From assembly GCA_041158225.1 (NCBI GenBank), contig JBEBBU010000007.1, forward strand, positions 1 to 54,890: a DNA stretch of 54,890 nt. Reading direction: 5' to 3'. The notes under the pieces were generated by a model. That model did not search any database, was not told the origin of the DNA, and was given only the letters and a program-made list of their open reading frames with translations. A program made the position numbers and the translations under genes. Origin of the DNA: JBEBBU01 sp041158225. GTDB lineage: Bacteria > Pseudomonadota > Gammaproteobacteria > Methylococcales > Methylococcaceae. Of the stretch, positions 16,538 to 25,696 are shown in pieces. Within the stretch, counting starts at the first letter, position 1. The number at the start of each line of letters is the position of its first letter.

Positions 16538-17487
16538 AGCAGGATGAACTTGCTGCCATCAGCCTGATCGAGAGGGTTTTTGGCAGGAAGTCCAGGGATG
16601 TGGACGCCAGAGCGATCAAGACCCTGCGTCAGGATATCGAGCGTGAGCTGGGTGCGAGGGATCAGTGGGATACGGCGACCTGTCGCCTGCTGCTGGATGC
16701 CCTGCTGGCCCTGTCTGATCAGCGCCGGCGTTCTGAAGCGCATGAGCGCTCGTGGTTCAGTCTTGCTGGCTGGTGCATGCGTCCAGGCTTTGGCGCTGGC
16801 GGTGATCACGCGAGGATGCAGGCACTGATGGGGTTACATGACCGTGGCCTGCAGTTTGTAACCGCGACGCCTAACTGGGCTGAGTGGTGGACTTTCTGGC
16901 GCAGGATTTCTGGTGGACTGGATGCCGGGCAGCAGGAAAGACTGTTTCATGCAGTCATGCCTTATCTCGATCCTGTGCAGCTGAAAAAGGCTTCACAGGC
17001 AGCGCAGGCGGCACGCAGGTCGCCCGACCATCTGGTCAGGATGGTGGCAGGCCTGGAGCGGCTGGACGTGCGGCAGAAGCAGCAGTTGGGAGAATGGATG
17101 ATCCAGCGTCTTCTGAAGGCTTCGGACGCACCGGAGTTATGGTGGGCATTGGGGCGTATCGGGGCGAGGAAAATGCTTTATGCCCAGCAGGGACAGACGG
17201 TCGAGCCCGCTGTTGCCGCCTCCTGGATCAGACTGGCGCTGGATCAGGACTGGAAAAAACTGCCGGGTATCGGTTTTGCCGTGATGCTGATGTCACGCAT
17301 GACTGGAGAGGTTGCCCGGGATATTGATGACCAGACCAGACAGCTGGTACTGGAGCGTCTGCGTCAGGTAAGGGCATCCAGCACCTGGACAGAGCTTGTA
17401 TCTGCCGTAACCCAGCTGGATGCCGAAGAGGAACAGCGCTGTTATGGCGAGGCGCTTCCCTCCGGGCTCAGACGGATTGACAGCTGA
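16525..17487 (+). CDS. DUF3731 domain, C-terminal part of the Hsp70 in the -1 frame
   Basis: About 320 residues continuing in the -1 frame after the A10 tract: RTELKQDELAAISLIERVFG, then ERELGARDQWDTATCRLLLDAL, WFSLAGWCMRPGFG, and PNWAEWWTFWRRISGGL. This helical, tryptophan-rich region fits the DUF3731 domain that normally ends the long DUF2760-associated Hsp70s. There is no convincing start codon: the in-frame ATG at 16444 lies inside the Hsp70 coding region with a weak ribosome site, and the next in-frame methionine is well into the domain. Expression by frameshift is therefore more likely than independent translation. Confidence 0.75.
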   Translation, partial: RTELKQDELAAISLIERVFGRKSRDVDARAIKTLRQDIERELGARDQWDTATCRLLLDALLALSDQRRRSEAHERSWFSLAGWCMRPGFGAGGDHARMQALMGLHDRGLQFVTATPNWAEWWTFWRRISGGLDAGQQERLFHAVMPYLDPVQLKKASQAAQAARRSPDHLVRMVAGLERLDVRQKQQLGEWMIQRLLKASDAPELWWALGRIGARKMLYAQQGQTVEPAVAASWIRLALDQDWKKLPGIGFAVMLMSRMTGEVARDIDDQTRQLVLERLRQVRASSTWTELVSAVTQLDAEEEQRCYGEALPSGLRRIDS

Positions 17488-17493
17488 GCTGGG

Positions 17494-18270
17494 TCAGGCA
17501 TTCAGTTCATCATGCAGGGCTACAAATTCACCGGTGAGTTTGTGGTCCGGGGCGAAGTGGATAAGCGGGCTGGATGCGCTGTGGGACTCCCTGACTTTCA
17601 CCGAAGGTGAGAGTTTGGTCTGCAGGACCGGGAGTCCTTCGGTCAGCAGTTCCTCTACCAGTTTTTGAGGCAGCGAGGCCCTGCTCTGGAACTGGTTGAC
17701 GACAATACCCTCCACATTGAGCTTGGGATTGTGATCCTGCTGGATTTCACGGACAACGGCCAGCAGGTTGTAAAGCGCCTCACGCGAAAACGCATCACAG
17801 TCGAAGGGTATCAGGCAGCGTTCAGCTGCAATCAGGGCCGAGCGGCTGTAAAAGCTCAGCACCGGAGGCGTGTCAATATAGACCTGTTCAAATTCAGGCA
17901 TCAGATCCAGGGCTTCACGCAGCTTGTAGATCTTGTAACGCGATTCAAGGCGGCCCTGCAGGGTTTCGAGTTCTGGATGGGAGGGTACCACATAAAGATT
18001 GTCGAAGCGGGTGGCGTGGGTGACACCAGCCAGGCTATCGTTATCGCCTGAGGAGAACAGGTTGATGCTGAGGGTTTCCTTGAAGAAATGGGCAACCGTA
18101 CGGTCAGATTCTGCGACCTTGCCGCCAAGCAGGTAGTGCGTGGAATTACCCTGCACATCCAGATCGATCAGCAGGGTTTTTTTGCCGCTGGCAGCGCTGA
18201 TGGCGGCCAGATTGCAGGCTATGGTGGATTTGCCTACCCCACCTTTCTGGTTGAAAACTACGCGTCGCAT
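17494..18270 (-). CDS. ParA/Soj-family ATPase
   Basis: A 258-residue P-loop ATPase with the deviant Walker A KGGVGKST at residues 9-16, IDLDVQGNS (A' motif) and YIDTPPVLSFY (Walker B). There is no parB gene next to it, so a chromosomal positioning role for some other cargo is more likely than plasmid partition. AGGAGT lies about 8 bases before the ATG. It converges with the Hsp70/DUF3731 gene, with 6 bases between stops. Confidence 0.87.
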   Translation of the reverse strand: MRRVVFNQKGGVGKSTIACNLAAISAASGKKTLLIDLDVQGNSTHYLLGGKVAESDRTVAHFFKETLSINLFSSGDNDSLAGVTHATRFDNLYVVPSHPELETLQGRLESRYKIYKLREALDLMPEFEQVYIDTPPVLSFYSRSALIAAERCLIPFDCDAFSREALYNLLAVVREIQQDHNPKLNVEGIVVNQFQSRASLPQKLVEELLTEGLPVLQTKLSPSVKVRESHSASSPLIHFAPDHKLTGEFVALHDELNA

Positions 18271-18353
18271 GACTGACTCCTGACCTGAGCTTCAGATTTG
18301 TCTCATGGTTAGGTATTCTACCCTCTTTATTGTCCTGTGTATCGAACATCCCC

Positions 18354-20819
18354 ATGGAAGAGAATTACCAACCCCAATTGCTGGAACAGGAAGCCCAGGC
18401 CGTCTGGAAGCAGAATAAAGTGTTCCGGGCCGTAGAGGATACATCCCGAGAGAAGTACTACTGCCTTTCCATGTTCCCCTATCCCAGTGGTCGCCTCCAT
18501 ATGGGGCATGTGCGTAATTACACCATAGGCGATGTCATCAGCCGTTACCAGCGGATGCAGGGCAGGAATGTATTGCAGCCCATGGGCTGGGATGCTTTCG
18601 GGTTGCCGGCGGAGAATGCCGCCATGCAGCGTGGCATACCGCCTGCTGACTGGACTTACGACAATATTGCCTACATGCGCGACCAGTTGCAGCGCCTCGG
18701 CTTCGCCTATGACTGGGATCGTGAAATAGCCACCTGTGACCCTGATTATTACCGCTGGGAACAGTGGTTTTTTCTGAGACTTCTGGAAAAAGGACTGGTT
18801 TACCGCAAGACTTCGCCAGTGAACTGGTGTCCGCATGACCAGACTGTGCTTGCCAACGAGCAGGTGATCGACGGTTGCTGCTGGCGCTGTGATACAGTGG
18901 TGGTCCGTAAGGAAATATCCCAGTGGTTCCTCAGGATTACCCAGTATGCAGAAGAACTTTTGCAGGAACTGGATCATCTGCCGGGCTGGCCGGAGCAGGT
19001 CAGAGTCATGCAGCAGAACTGGATCGGTCGATCAACCGGGCTTGAGCTGGATTTTCAGGTGGAGGGTCATGCAGATCCTCTCCGTGTCTATACCACCCGT
19101 CCTGATACCCTGATGGGGGTCACCTATCTTGCAGTGGCTGCCGAGCATCCTCTGGCGCAGTCTGCCGTGGCGTTGCGTCCGGAGATTGCGGCGTTTGTGG
19201 ATGCCTGCAAACAGACGCAGGCCTCGGAGGCTGCCCTTGAAACCATGGAAAAACGCGGGGTAGATTCCGGTTATCTTGCCATTCATCCCCTGACTGGCGA
19301 ACAGATACCGGTCTGGATTGCCAATTTTGTGCTCATGGGATATGGCACGGGGGCAGTCATGTCCGTGCCGGCTCATGACCAGAGGGACTGGGATTTTGCG
19401 CGCCATTATGGCCTGCCAATCAGGCAGGTCATTTTCCCGAAAGATGGTACTGAGGTTGATCTGGTTCAGCAGGCTTATGTGGACAAGGGCATACTGGGCA
19501 ATTCAGGCCAGTGGGATGGCCTGGATTTCACGGCGGCCTTTGATGCGATTGCCACACATATCGAGTCCATGGGCCGTGGTCAGCGCAAGGTGAACTATCG
19601 CCTCAGGGACTGGGGGGTCTCCCGCCAGCGCTACTGGGGAACACCGATTCCAGTCATTGACTGTTCTGCCTGTGGCACGGTGCCCGTGCCTGATGCCGAT
19701 CTTCCCGTGATGCTGCCGAAAGACGCCCAGCTTGAGGGGCAGGGTTCTCCGCTGTCGCGTTCTGCAGCGTTTCTGCATGTGCGCTGTCCGCGCTGTAATG
19801 CCGAAGCCCGGCGCGAAACCGATACGTTTGATACCTTCATGGAATCATCCTGGTATTACGCCCGCTACACCTGCAGGGATAATGCTGATGCCATGCTGGA
19901 TGCGCGCGCCAATTACTGGTTGCCGGTGGATCATTATATTGGCGGGATCGAGCACGCCATTCTGCATCTGCTCTATGCCCGCTTCTATCACAAACTGATG
20001 CGTGATGCCGGACTGGTCAGTTCCCCCGAGCCGTTTGCCAATCTACTTACCCAAGGGATGGTACTCAAGGATGGCAGTAAAATGTCCAAGTCCAAGGGTA
20101 ATACGGTGGATCCGGAGGCACTTATCGAGCGCTATGGCGCTGATACCGTGCGTCTGTTCATGATGTTTGCCGCACCGCCCGAACAGTCGCTGGAGTGGTC
20201 AGACAGCGGTGTTGAAGGCGCGAACCGTTTTCTCAGGCGCTTGTGGCGTCAGGTATTCATGCATGTGAATCACCCGGGAGAGCAGATGGGACGTGCTGAC
20301 TTCCTGCAGGCATCATTGAGTGACAGCCAGCGCGACCTGCGCCGGCAGGTGCATGAAACGCTCAGGAAAGTGACGGATGATTTCGGGCGCCGTTTCACTT
20401 TCAACACGGCCATTGCTGCCAATATGGAACTGCTGAATGCGCTGGCTCGGTTTGAGGATGTTTCCCCGGTGGGGCGTGCGCTGCGTCAGGAGGCACTGGA
20501 ACTGGTGACGCTGATGCTGGCGCCGGTGGTACCGCATATTGCGCACGCACTCTGGCAACTGCTTGGGCATGAGGGCGAGATCGTGGCGCAGTGCCGCTGG
20601 CCTGAAGTGGATGCGACAGCGCTGGTGCAGGACAGCCTGGAACTGATGTTGCAAGTGAACGGCAAACTGCGCAGCAAAATGTCGGTAAGTATTGATGCAG
20701 CACGTGAGACTATCGAGCAGCAGGCGCTGGCTGATGCCAATGTCATCCGTTTTCTGGACGGACAGCCGGTCAAACGTATCATCATTGTGCCAGGCAAGCT
20801 GGTCAATATCGTGATATGA
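18354..20819 (+). CDS. leuS: Leucyl-tRNA synthetase
   Basis: An 821-residue class I synthetase. The HIGH-type motif is HMGH within PSGRLHMGHVRNYTIGD, an editing (CP1) domain follows with TTRPDTLMGVTYLAVA, and the KMSKS loop is GSKMSKSKGN. The C-terminal anticodon and tRNA-binding domains end at LVNIVI. ATG 18354 begins MEENYQPQLLEQEAQ, the normal bacterial start; an upstream TTG would add 8 unlikely residues. It heads a leuS-lptE-holA operon of overlapping genes. Confidence 0.97.
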   Translation: MEENYQPQLLEQEAQAVWKQNKVFRAVEDTSREKYYCLSMFPYPSGRLHMGHVRNYTIGDVISRYQRMQGRNVLQPMGWDAFGLPAENAAMQRGIPPADWTYDNIAYMRDQLQRLGFAYDWDREIATCDPDYYRWEQWFFLRLLEKGLVYRKTSPVNWCPHDQTVLANEQVIDGCCWRCDTVVVRKEISQWFLRITQYAEELLQELDHLPGWPEQVRVMQQNWIGRSTGLELDFQVEGHADPLRVYTTRPDTLMGVTYLAVAAEHPLAQSAVALRPEIAAFVDACKQTQASEAALETMEKRGVDSGYLAIHPLTGEQIPVWIANFVLMGYGTGAVMSVPAHDQRDWDFARHYGLPIRQVIFPKDGTEVDLVQQAYVDKGILGNSGQWDGLDFTAAFDAIATHIESMGRGQRKVNYRLRDWGVSRQRYWGTPIPVIDCSACGTVPVPDADLPVMLPKDAQLEGQGSPLSRSAAFLHVRCPRCNAEARRETDTFDTFMESSWYYARYTCRDNADAMLDARANYWLPVDHYIGGIEHAILHLLYARFYHKLMRDAGLVSSPEPFANLLTQGMVLKDGSKMSKSKGNTVDPEALIERYGADTVRLFMMFAAPPEQSLEWSDSGVEGANRFLRRLWRQVFMHVNHPGEQMGRADFLQASLSDSQRDLRRQVHETLRKVTDDFGRRFTFNTAIAANMELLNALARFEDVSPVGRALRQEALELVTLMLAPVVPHIAHALWQLLGHEGEIVAQCRWPEVDATALVQDSLELMLQVNGKLRSKMSVSIDAARETIEQQALADANVIRFLDGQPVKRIIIVPGKLVNIVI

Positions 20820-21343
20820 GGCTATCCGGACGCCAGTCAGCCCTGGTTCTCATGCTGTTGCTCTTGGGATGGCTGGTTGCTGCGTGCGATTTCAGGCTGC
20901 GTGGGGGAGGCGCTGCCGACGGCAGTGGCAAGCAGCTGTTTGTGGATTATGCCAAGATTGGTGTCATCAATCAGGCGATGCCGCAGGCGATTACCTCCAG
21001 CGGTGCTGCCTTTTCCAAAACCATGGTGGATGCCAGTGCCGTCATTCATGTCCTGCAGCAGCGTGATGAACGACGTATTACCTCGCTGAACCGTGGTGGA
21101 CGCGGTAACCTGTTCAATCTGTATACCCGTGTTGTGTACGAGATCAAGACGCCTAAAGGCGAGCTGATTGCTCCACCTCAGGAAGTGCTTGTGGTGCGTG
21201 AATATTACAACGATCAGTTGTCACCTATAGGGCAGGGTGAGGAAGAAGCCCAGTTTCGTCTGGAGATGCACCGGGAAGTGGCCAGTATCATTGTGCGTCA
21301 GACGCTGTTCCGCCTGAATACCGAAACATTGCGGGTACAGTGA
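20816..21343 (+). CDS. lptE: LPS assembly lipoprotein LptE
   Basis: A 175-residue lipoprotein with a lipobox VAAC (Cys24) followed by DFRLRGGG, the usual LptE opening. It plugs the LptD barrel and helps place lipopolysaccharide in the outer leaflet. It overlaps leuS as ATGA and holA as GTGA, the standard gammaproteobacterial order. Confidence 0.93.
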   Translation: MRLSGRQSALVLMLLLLGWLVAACDFRLRGGGAADGSGKQLFVDYAKIGVINQAMPQAITSSGAAFSKTMVDASAVIHVLQQRDERRITSLNRGGRGNLFNLYTRVVYEIKTPKGELIAPPQEVLVVREYYNDQLSPIGQGEEEAQFRLEMHREVASIIVRQTLFRLNTETLRVQ

Positions 21344-22371
21344 AAATTCCGGCAGACAGACTCGCCAGCCAGCTTGAGCGCAGTCTGGCGGGCATTTATC
21401 TGATCAGTGGTGATGAACCGCTGCAACTGGGTGAGGCCGCCGATCTGGTGCGGTCTGCCGCCAGGCAGCAGGGCTTTGACGGGCGGGAAGTTTTTCAGGT
21501 GGAGTCCAGGTTTGAGTGGCATCTTTTTGAGGATGCCCTGATGACCCGGTCCCTGTTTGAAACCAGACGGGTGATTGAGCTGCGTTTTGCCGGCAAGCCG
21601 GATCGTGAGGCTTCGCGCTGTCTGAGGGCGGCCACCGCATCAGCCCATCCTGAGGTGATCCTGCTGCTGACGCTCGGTCGTGTCACCCAGGATGACCAGA
21701 AACTGGCCTGGTTCAAGGCCGTTGATGAAGCGGGGGTTGTGGTGCAGGTCTGGCCGCTGGAGGGTGCGGATCTGCTACGCTGGCTGGATCGGCGCATGAC
21801 GTCCAGAGGGCTTCTGGTCGACCAGTCCAGTCTGAAAATGCTGGCAGCCAGGCATGAAGGGAATCTGCTGGCGGCGGCTCAGACAGTTGAAATGCTGTTT
21901 GTGCTCTATGGTGCCGGGAGGCTGGAAGATCACCAGATCGCAGAAATGGTGTCTGACCATGCGCGTTTTGATGTGTTTGCCTTCACGGAATCACTGCTGC
22001 TTGGACAGACAGGCCGGAGTCAGCGCATCCTGCACAGTCTGCAGGCCGAAGGCATTGCTGCCCCGGTGGTGCTCTGGGCTGTTGCCAGAGAGTTGCGCCT
22101 GCTGGCGCGGTTGCGACAGGAAATGCCCCGTGGATCTTCCATGCCGGCAGATGCTGTCTGGAGTCGTCTGCGTATCTGGGAGCGTCAGCGTCCACGTTAC
22201 CAGCGGGCGCTGACAAGACTGTCGTTACAGGATATCCATCAGCTGCTGCGCTTATGTCACCAGGCTGACCTGCAGATCAAGGGCCAGGCACCCGGCGATG
22301 CCTGGCTTGGGCTTGCGGCGATTGCTTTGCAGATATGCGCGCCACAGCCGCTAACGGTTCAGGCATCCTGA
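21340..22371 (+). CDS. holA: DNA polymerase III delta subunit
   Basis: A 343-residue protein with a GTG start overlapping the lptE stop. Its opening LIYSGDEPLQL-like segment (LISGDEPLQLGEAADLVR) and the helical C-terminal collar region (QDIHQLLRLCHQADLQIKGQ) match HolA, the clamp-loader subunit that opens the beta clamp. Its end overlaps pqqE convergently by 13 bases. Confidence 0.93.
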   Translation: MKIPADRLASQLERSLAGIYLISGDEPLQLGEAADLVRSAARQQGFDGREVFQVESRFEWHLFEDALMTRSLFETRRVIELRFAGKPDREASRCLRAATASAHPEVILLLTLGRVTQDDQKLAWFKAVDEAGVVVQVWPLEGADLLRWLDRRMTSRGLLVDQSSLKMLAARHEGNLLAAAQTVEMLFVLYGAGRLEDHQIAEMVSDHARFDVFAFTESLLLGQTGRSQRILHSLQAEGIAAPVVLWAVARELRLLARLRQEMPRGSSMPADAVWSRLRIWERQRPRYQRALTRLSLQDIHQLLRLCHQADLQIKGQAPGDAWLGLAAIALQICAPQPLTVQAS

Positions 22372-23510
22372 GCATGCCTGTTCGTATCGGTCAGCAGCTG
22401 AGAGTTTTTCGTATTTCTGAACACCAGAGGTTGACTTGCTGATTCGGGACGGGCAGCTGACCTGATGGCTTCACCAATGACCTGATGATGCGGCGATTTG
22501 CTGCACACAGGGTCGGTATTGCGGGCATCCCCCGTCAGTTTCCAGGCCTGACAGCGGCATCCACCAAAATCCCGGTTTTTTTCATCACAGCTTCTGCATG
22601 GTTCCGGCATCCAGGCATCTCCCCTGAAAAACTGGAAGGCGGGGGATTCATACCAGATATCCCTGATGCTTGAGGTTGCAACATTGGGACAATCCAGCCC
22701 TGGCAGTTCGCGCGCTGCGTGACAGGGCAGGGCGGTACCATCGGGTGCAATGGTAAGGAAAGTGGTGCCCCAGCCGTTCATGCAGGCCTTGGGGCGGTCT
22801 TCGTAATAATCTGGTACCACATAGTAGATTTTCATGCGCTGGCCCGGCCTGTCACGGAAAGCATTGGCAATGGCCTCGGCTTCCTCGAACTGCTCGCGAC
22901 TCGGCATCAGTGCATCGCGGTTGACCAGGGCCCAGCCGTAGTACTGGGTATTGGCCAGTTCCAGATAGTCAGCACCCAGCGCCTCTGCCATTTCCAGAAT
23001 AGCCTGCATCTGGTGGATATTGTGCCGGTGAATCACCACGCACAGCACCATGGGGTAGCCGTGTGCCTTGACCAGGCGCGCCATTTCCTGCTTTTTCTCG
23101 AACGTCCGGGCGCCGGCAATATAGTCATTCAGTGCCTGTTCGGGTGACTGTATGCTGATCTGGATATGATCCAGCCCCGCCTCCCGCAGCGCCATGATGC
23201 GTGCTTCATCCAGACCATAGGCCGAGGTGATCAGGTTGGTGTAGTAGCCCAGTTTGCGCGCATGCGCTACCAGGACCTCCAGGTCGGGCCTGACCAGTGG
23301 TTCACCGCCTGAAAATCCCAGTTGCAGTGCACCCAGTGCCCGGGCTTCGCTGAGAACACGCAGCCAGGATGCTGTATCCAGCTCATCCCGGTACTTTGCG
23401 TAATCCAGTGGATTCGAGCAGTAAGGGCATTGCAGCGGACATTTGTAGGTCAGTTCAGCAAGTAGCCAGCGCGGGCTCGTGATGGGGGGTGGTGAGTCGT
23501 ATCCAGCCAT
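22359..23510 (-). CDS. pqqE: PqqA peptide cyclase (radical SAM) PqqE
   Basis: A 383-residue radical SAM/SPASM enzyme. The SAM cluster motif is CPLQCPYC near residue 28, and GFSGGEPL follows. C-terminal SPASM auxiliary-cluster cysteines are visible (KACMNGWG; LPCHAA; EPCRSCDEKNRDFGGCRCQ). It joins the Glu and Tyr side chains of PqqA, the first step of PQQ synthesis, on a PqqA-PqqD complex. The start ATG lies 56 bases inside pqqD, and no later start fits the conserved opening, so the overlap seems real. Confidence 0.97.
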   Translation of the reverse strand: MAGYDSPPPITSPRWLLAELTYKCPLQCPYCSNPLDYAKYRDELDTASWLRVLSEARALGALQLGFSGGEPLVRPDLEVLVAHARKLGYYTNLITSAYGLDEARIMALREAGLDHIQISIQSPEQALNDYIAGARTFEKKQEMARLVKAHGYPMVLCVVIHRHNIHQMQAILEMAEALGADYLELANTQYYGWALVNRDALMPSREQFEEAEAIANAFRDRPGQRMKIYYVVPDYYEDRPKACMNGWGTTFLTIAPDGTALPCHAARELPGLDCPNVATSSIRDIWYESPAFQFFRGDAWMPEPCRSCDEKNRDFGGCRCQAWKLTGDARNTDPVCSKSPHHQVIGEAIRSAARPESASQPLVFRNTKNSQLLTDTNRHAQDA

Positions 23511-23760
23511 TTTTCAGTGCTGCCTCCAGCAGTTCACGCACATCGTCTTCTATGCCCCGCGTATCAAAAGCGGCTTCCAGGTCTTTTACCAGCTGCTGGA
23601 AAGTACGCGAGCCGTCACATCGCTTCAGTATCTCTGCAGCGGTGGTATTAAGTTCAACGACGCCTTCAGGGTAGAGAATGACAAATTTACTCTGGGTATC
23701 TTCCCACTGCATGCGGTGAAGTGGCGAGAAACTGATGAGTGCGGTTTCATCGATCGACAT
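23455..23760 (-). CDS. pqqD: PqqA-binding chaperone PqqD
   Basis: A 101-residue RRE-fold protein. The family core is seen in MQWEDTQSKFVILYPEGVVELN and TAAEILKRCDG, ending in a helix before WIRL. It holds the PqqA peptide for PqqE. It lies between pqqC (9 bases upstream) and pqqE (overlap of 56 bases). Confidence 0.94.
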   Translation of the reverse strand: MSIDETALISFSPLHRMQWEDTQSKFVILYPEGVVELNTTAAEILKRCDGSRTFQQLVKDLEAAFDTRGIEDDVRELLEAALKNGWIRLTTPHHEPALATC

Positions 23761-23769
23761 GAGTGCTCT

Positions 23770-24495
23770 CTACCTGATATTGAAGTAAGGGGGTTGATGT
23801 TGCAGATAAGCCAGCTGCATGGCATCCAGCATGCTCCACAGAATGTCCAGTTTGAACTGGAGAATGGCAAGTGCCCGTTCCTGTTCCTGGCGCGTTCTGA
23901 AATGATCGAGCGTGATTTCAAGGCCGTGCTCGACATCGCGGCTGGCCTGGGATACGCGCTTGCGAAAATAGGCAAGTCCTTCAGGGGCAATCCACGGATA
24001 TTTTTCTGGCCATCCGGCAAGTCGCTGTTTGTGGATGGTCGGTGCAAAAAGTTCTGTCAGCGATGAGCAGGCTGCTTCCTGCCAGCTGGCAGTGCGCGCA
24101 AAATTGATATAGGCATCGACAGCGAATCTGACGCCAGGAAGCACATGGCTTAGCGAAGTCAGCGCTTCCCGCTCGAGACCGCAGGCTATCCCCAATTGCA
24201 GCCAGGCTTCAATTCCACCGGGATCATCTCCCTGTCCATCGTGATCAATGACGCGCTGCATCCACTTGCGACGGGTTTCGCGGTCAGGGCAGTTGGCCAT
24301 GATGGCGGCATCCTTACGCGGGATGGCCAGCTGGTAATAGAAGCGGTTGGCTACCCAGCCACGAATCTGTTCCGGATCCAGTTCACCCGCAGCCATCTTG
24401 ACATGGTAGGGATGATGGATGTGGTAGAACTTTTCCTTTTCCCTGAGCTTGGCTTCAAACTCGCTCCGGCTCCAGGGGGCCTGCTCAATGCTCAT
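23770..24495 (-). CDS. pqqC: Pyrroloquinoline-quinone synthase PqqC
   Basis: A 241-residue all-helical oxidase that catalyses the last ring closure and eight-electron oxidation to PQQ without a metal. Conserved parts include YHIHHPYHVKMAAGEL, WVANRFYYQ, IDHDGQ and the active-site HVLPGVRFAVDAY. The length matches the family (about 240-250). Confidence 0.97.
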   Translation of the reverse strand: MSIEQAPWSRSEFEAKLREKEKFYHIHHPYHVKMAAGELDPEQIRGWVANRFYYQLAIPRKDAAIMANCPDRETRRKWMQRVIDHDGQGDDPGGIEAWLQLGIACGLEREALTSLSHVLPGVRFAVDAYINFARTASWQEAACSSLTELFAPTIHKQRLAGWPEKYPWIAPEGLAYFRKRVSQASRDVEHGLEITLDHFRTRQEQERALAILQFKLDILWSMLDAMQLAYLQHQPPYFNIR

Positions 24496-24518
24496 ATCAT
24501 CTCCTTGATATGTCGGGT

Positions 24519-25433
24519 TTATAGCTCGAACTCAAGGCCATCACTGGCAACTTCAATGCCTGCCTGATCGAGTTCTGCCCTTTCCGGTGAGTTTCTGTCC
24601 AGAATGGGGTTGGTATTGTTGATATGAATAAGTATTTTGCGCTTTGTGCCAATGCTGTTCAACACTTCCAGCATGCCGCCAGGTCCTGATTGTGGCAGAT
24701 GTCCCATTTCATGGGCCTTCTTGTTCGATATGCCGGCATGCTGCATTTCATCCTCACGCCAGAAGGTGCCATCAACCATGACGCAGTCGGCGCGCTGCAT
24801 GGCGCTCAGTACATGCGATTCAATTTCCCCGAGTCCCGGCGCATAGTAAAGTGTCCTGCCACTGGCTACATCTTCCACCAGCACGCCGATGGTATCGCCA
24901 TCATGGGGATCATGGCGGTGTGGCGAATACGGGGGAGCCTTGCTTTTCAGGCAGTGGGTATGAAAGCGCAGTCCTTCAATACCGGCCATGGTGAAACTGC
25001 CGCCATCCAGTGGCACGGCATGGTGGTTCACCCTGCAGTAATGACTCAGCATGCTGAATACAGGGAATCCCGTGCTGAGATCCTGTGCCACCATATCGCT
25101 ACAGTAGATATTGAGCGGCTGGGTGGATTCTCTCAGCATCAGCAGGCCGGTGGTATGGTCAATCTGGCTGTCGATCAGCAGGATACTGCGAATACCACTG
25201 TCCCTGATGGCATGTCTGGGATGGGCGCCCCTGAAGGCTTCCAGCTGTATGCGTATGTCGGGTGAAGCGTTGAAAAGCGCCCAGTCACTGCCATTGGCAC
25301 TGACTGCAATCGAAGACTGGGTTCGGCTTTCTGCCTCAATCAGTCCGTGGCGCAGGGCGTGGCACTGCCTGCAGTTGCAGTTCCACTGGGGAAATCCGCC
25401 GCCCGCGGCGGCACCTAGAACTCGGATATGCAT
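24519..25433 (-). CDS. pqqB: PqqB metallo-beta-lactamase-fold hydroxylase
   Basis: A 304-residue protein of the PqqB family. The start has VLGAAAGGGFPQWNCNC, then IDSQIDHTTGLLMLRE with the metal-binding site, CVMVDGTFW and ILIHINNTNPIL. It hydroxylates the cyclised Glu-Tyr dipeptide during PQQ formation. It follows pqqA after a hairpin that may limit read-through. Confidence 0.95.
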   Translation of the reverse strand: MHIRVLGAAAGGGFPQWNCNCRQCHALRHGLIEAESRTQSSIAVSANGSDWALFNASPDIRIQLEAFRGAHPRHAIRDSGIRSILLIDSQIDHTTGLLMLRESTQPLNIYCSDMVAQDLSTGFPVFSMLSHYCRVNHHAVPLDGGSFTMAGIEGLRFHTHCLKSKAPPYSPHRHDPHDGDTIGVLVEDVASGRTLYYAPGLGEIESHVLSAMQRADCVMVDGTFWREDEMQHAGISNKKAHEMGHLPQSGPGGMLEVLNSIGTKRKILIHINNTNPILDRNSPERAELDQAGIEVASDGLEFEL

Positions 25434-25450
25434 GGGATGACTGTCCTCAC

Positions 25451-25485
25451 AAACAAAAACGGGACTCTTGTGAAGAGTCCCGTTT
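25451..25485 (-). terminator. Intrinsic terminator/attenuator between pqqA and pqqB
   Basis: Perfect 13-base inverted repeat: 25457-25469 pairs with 25473-25485 around a 3-base loop. In the pqq transcript the stem is followed by a U-rich stretch (complement of 25451-25460: GTTTTTGTTT). It should stop much of the transcription after pqqA and so raise PqqA substrate peptide over the enzymes. Confidence 0.85.
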
Positions 25486-25504
25486 CGACTGAACCGTCAG
25501 ACGA

Positions 25505-25579
25505 TTAACGGTTGCAGATATACATGGTTACTTCGAAGCCGAAGCGCATGTCATTGAAGCTTGGTTTTTCCCATCTCAT
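25505..25579 (-). CDS. pqqA: PQQ precursor peptide PqqA
   Basis: A 24-residue peptide, MRWEKPSFNDMRF followed by GFEVTMYICNR. Glu16 and Tyr20 in the conserved E-V-T-M-Y are the residues fused into PQQ. The ribosome site GGAGGAAG is 5-6 bases before the ATG. It is first in the pqqABCDE operon. The longer upstream-open frame (to 25690) is not supported. Confidence 0.97.
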   Translation of the reverse strand: MRWEKPSFNDMRFGFEVTMYICNR

Positions 25580-25696
25580 CGGACTTCCTCCAGTCAGTAT
25601 GTAGTGCGTATTGTGTTTTTTGCTTTCAAGTGCCGGGAAGCTCATTAAAAGCTCACCAAGGAGTATAAGGCTCGGTTTTCGTGAACGCAAGCCCGC

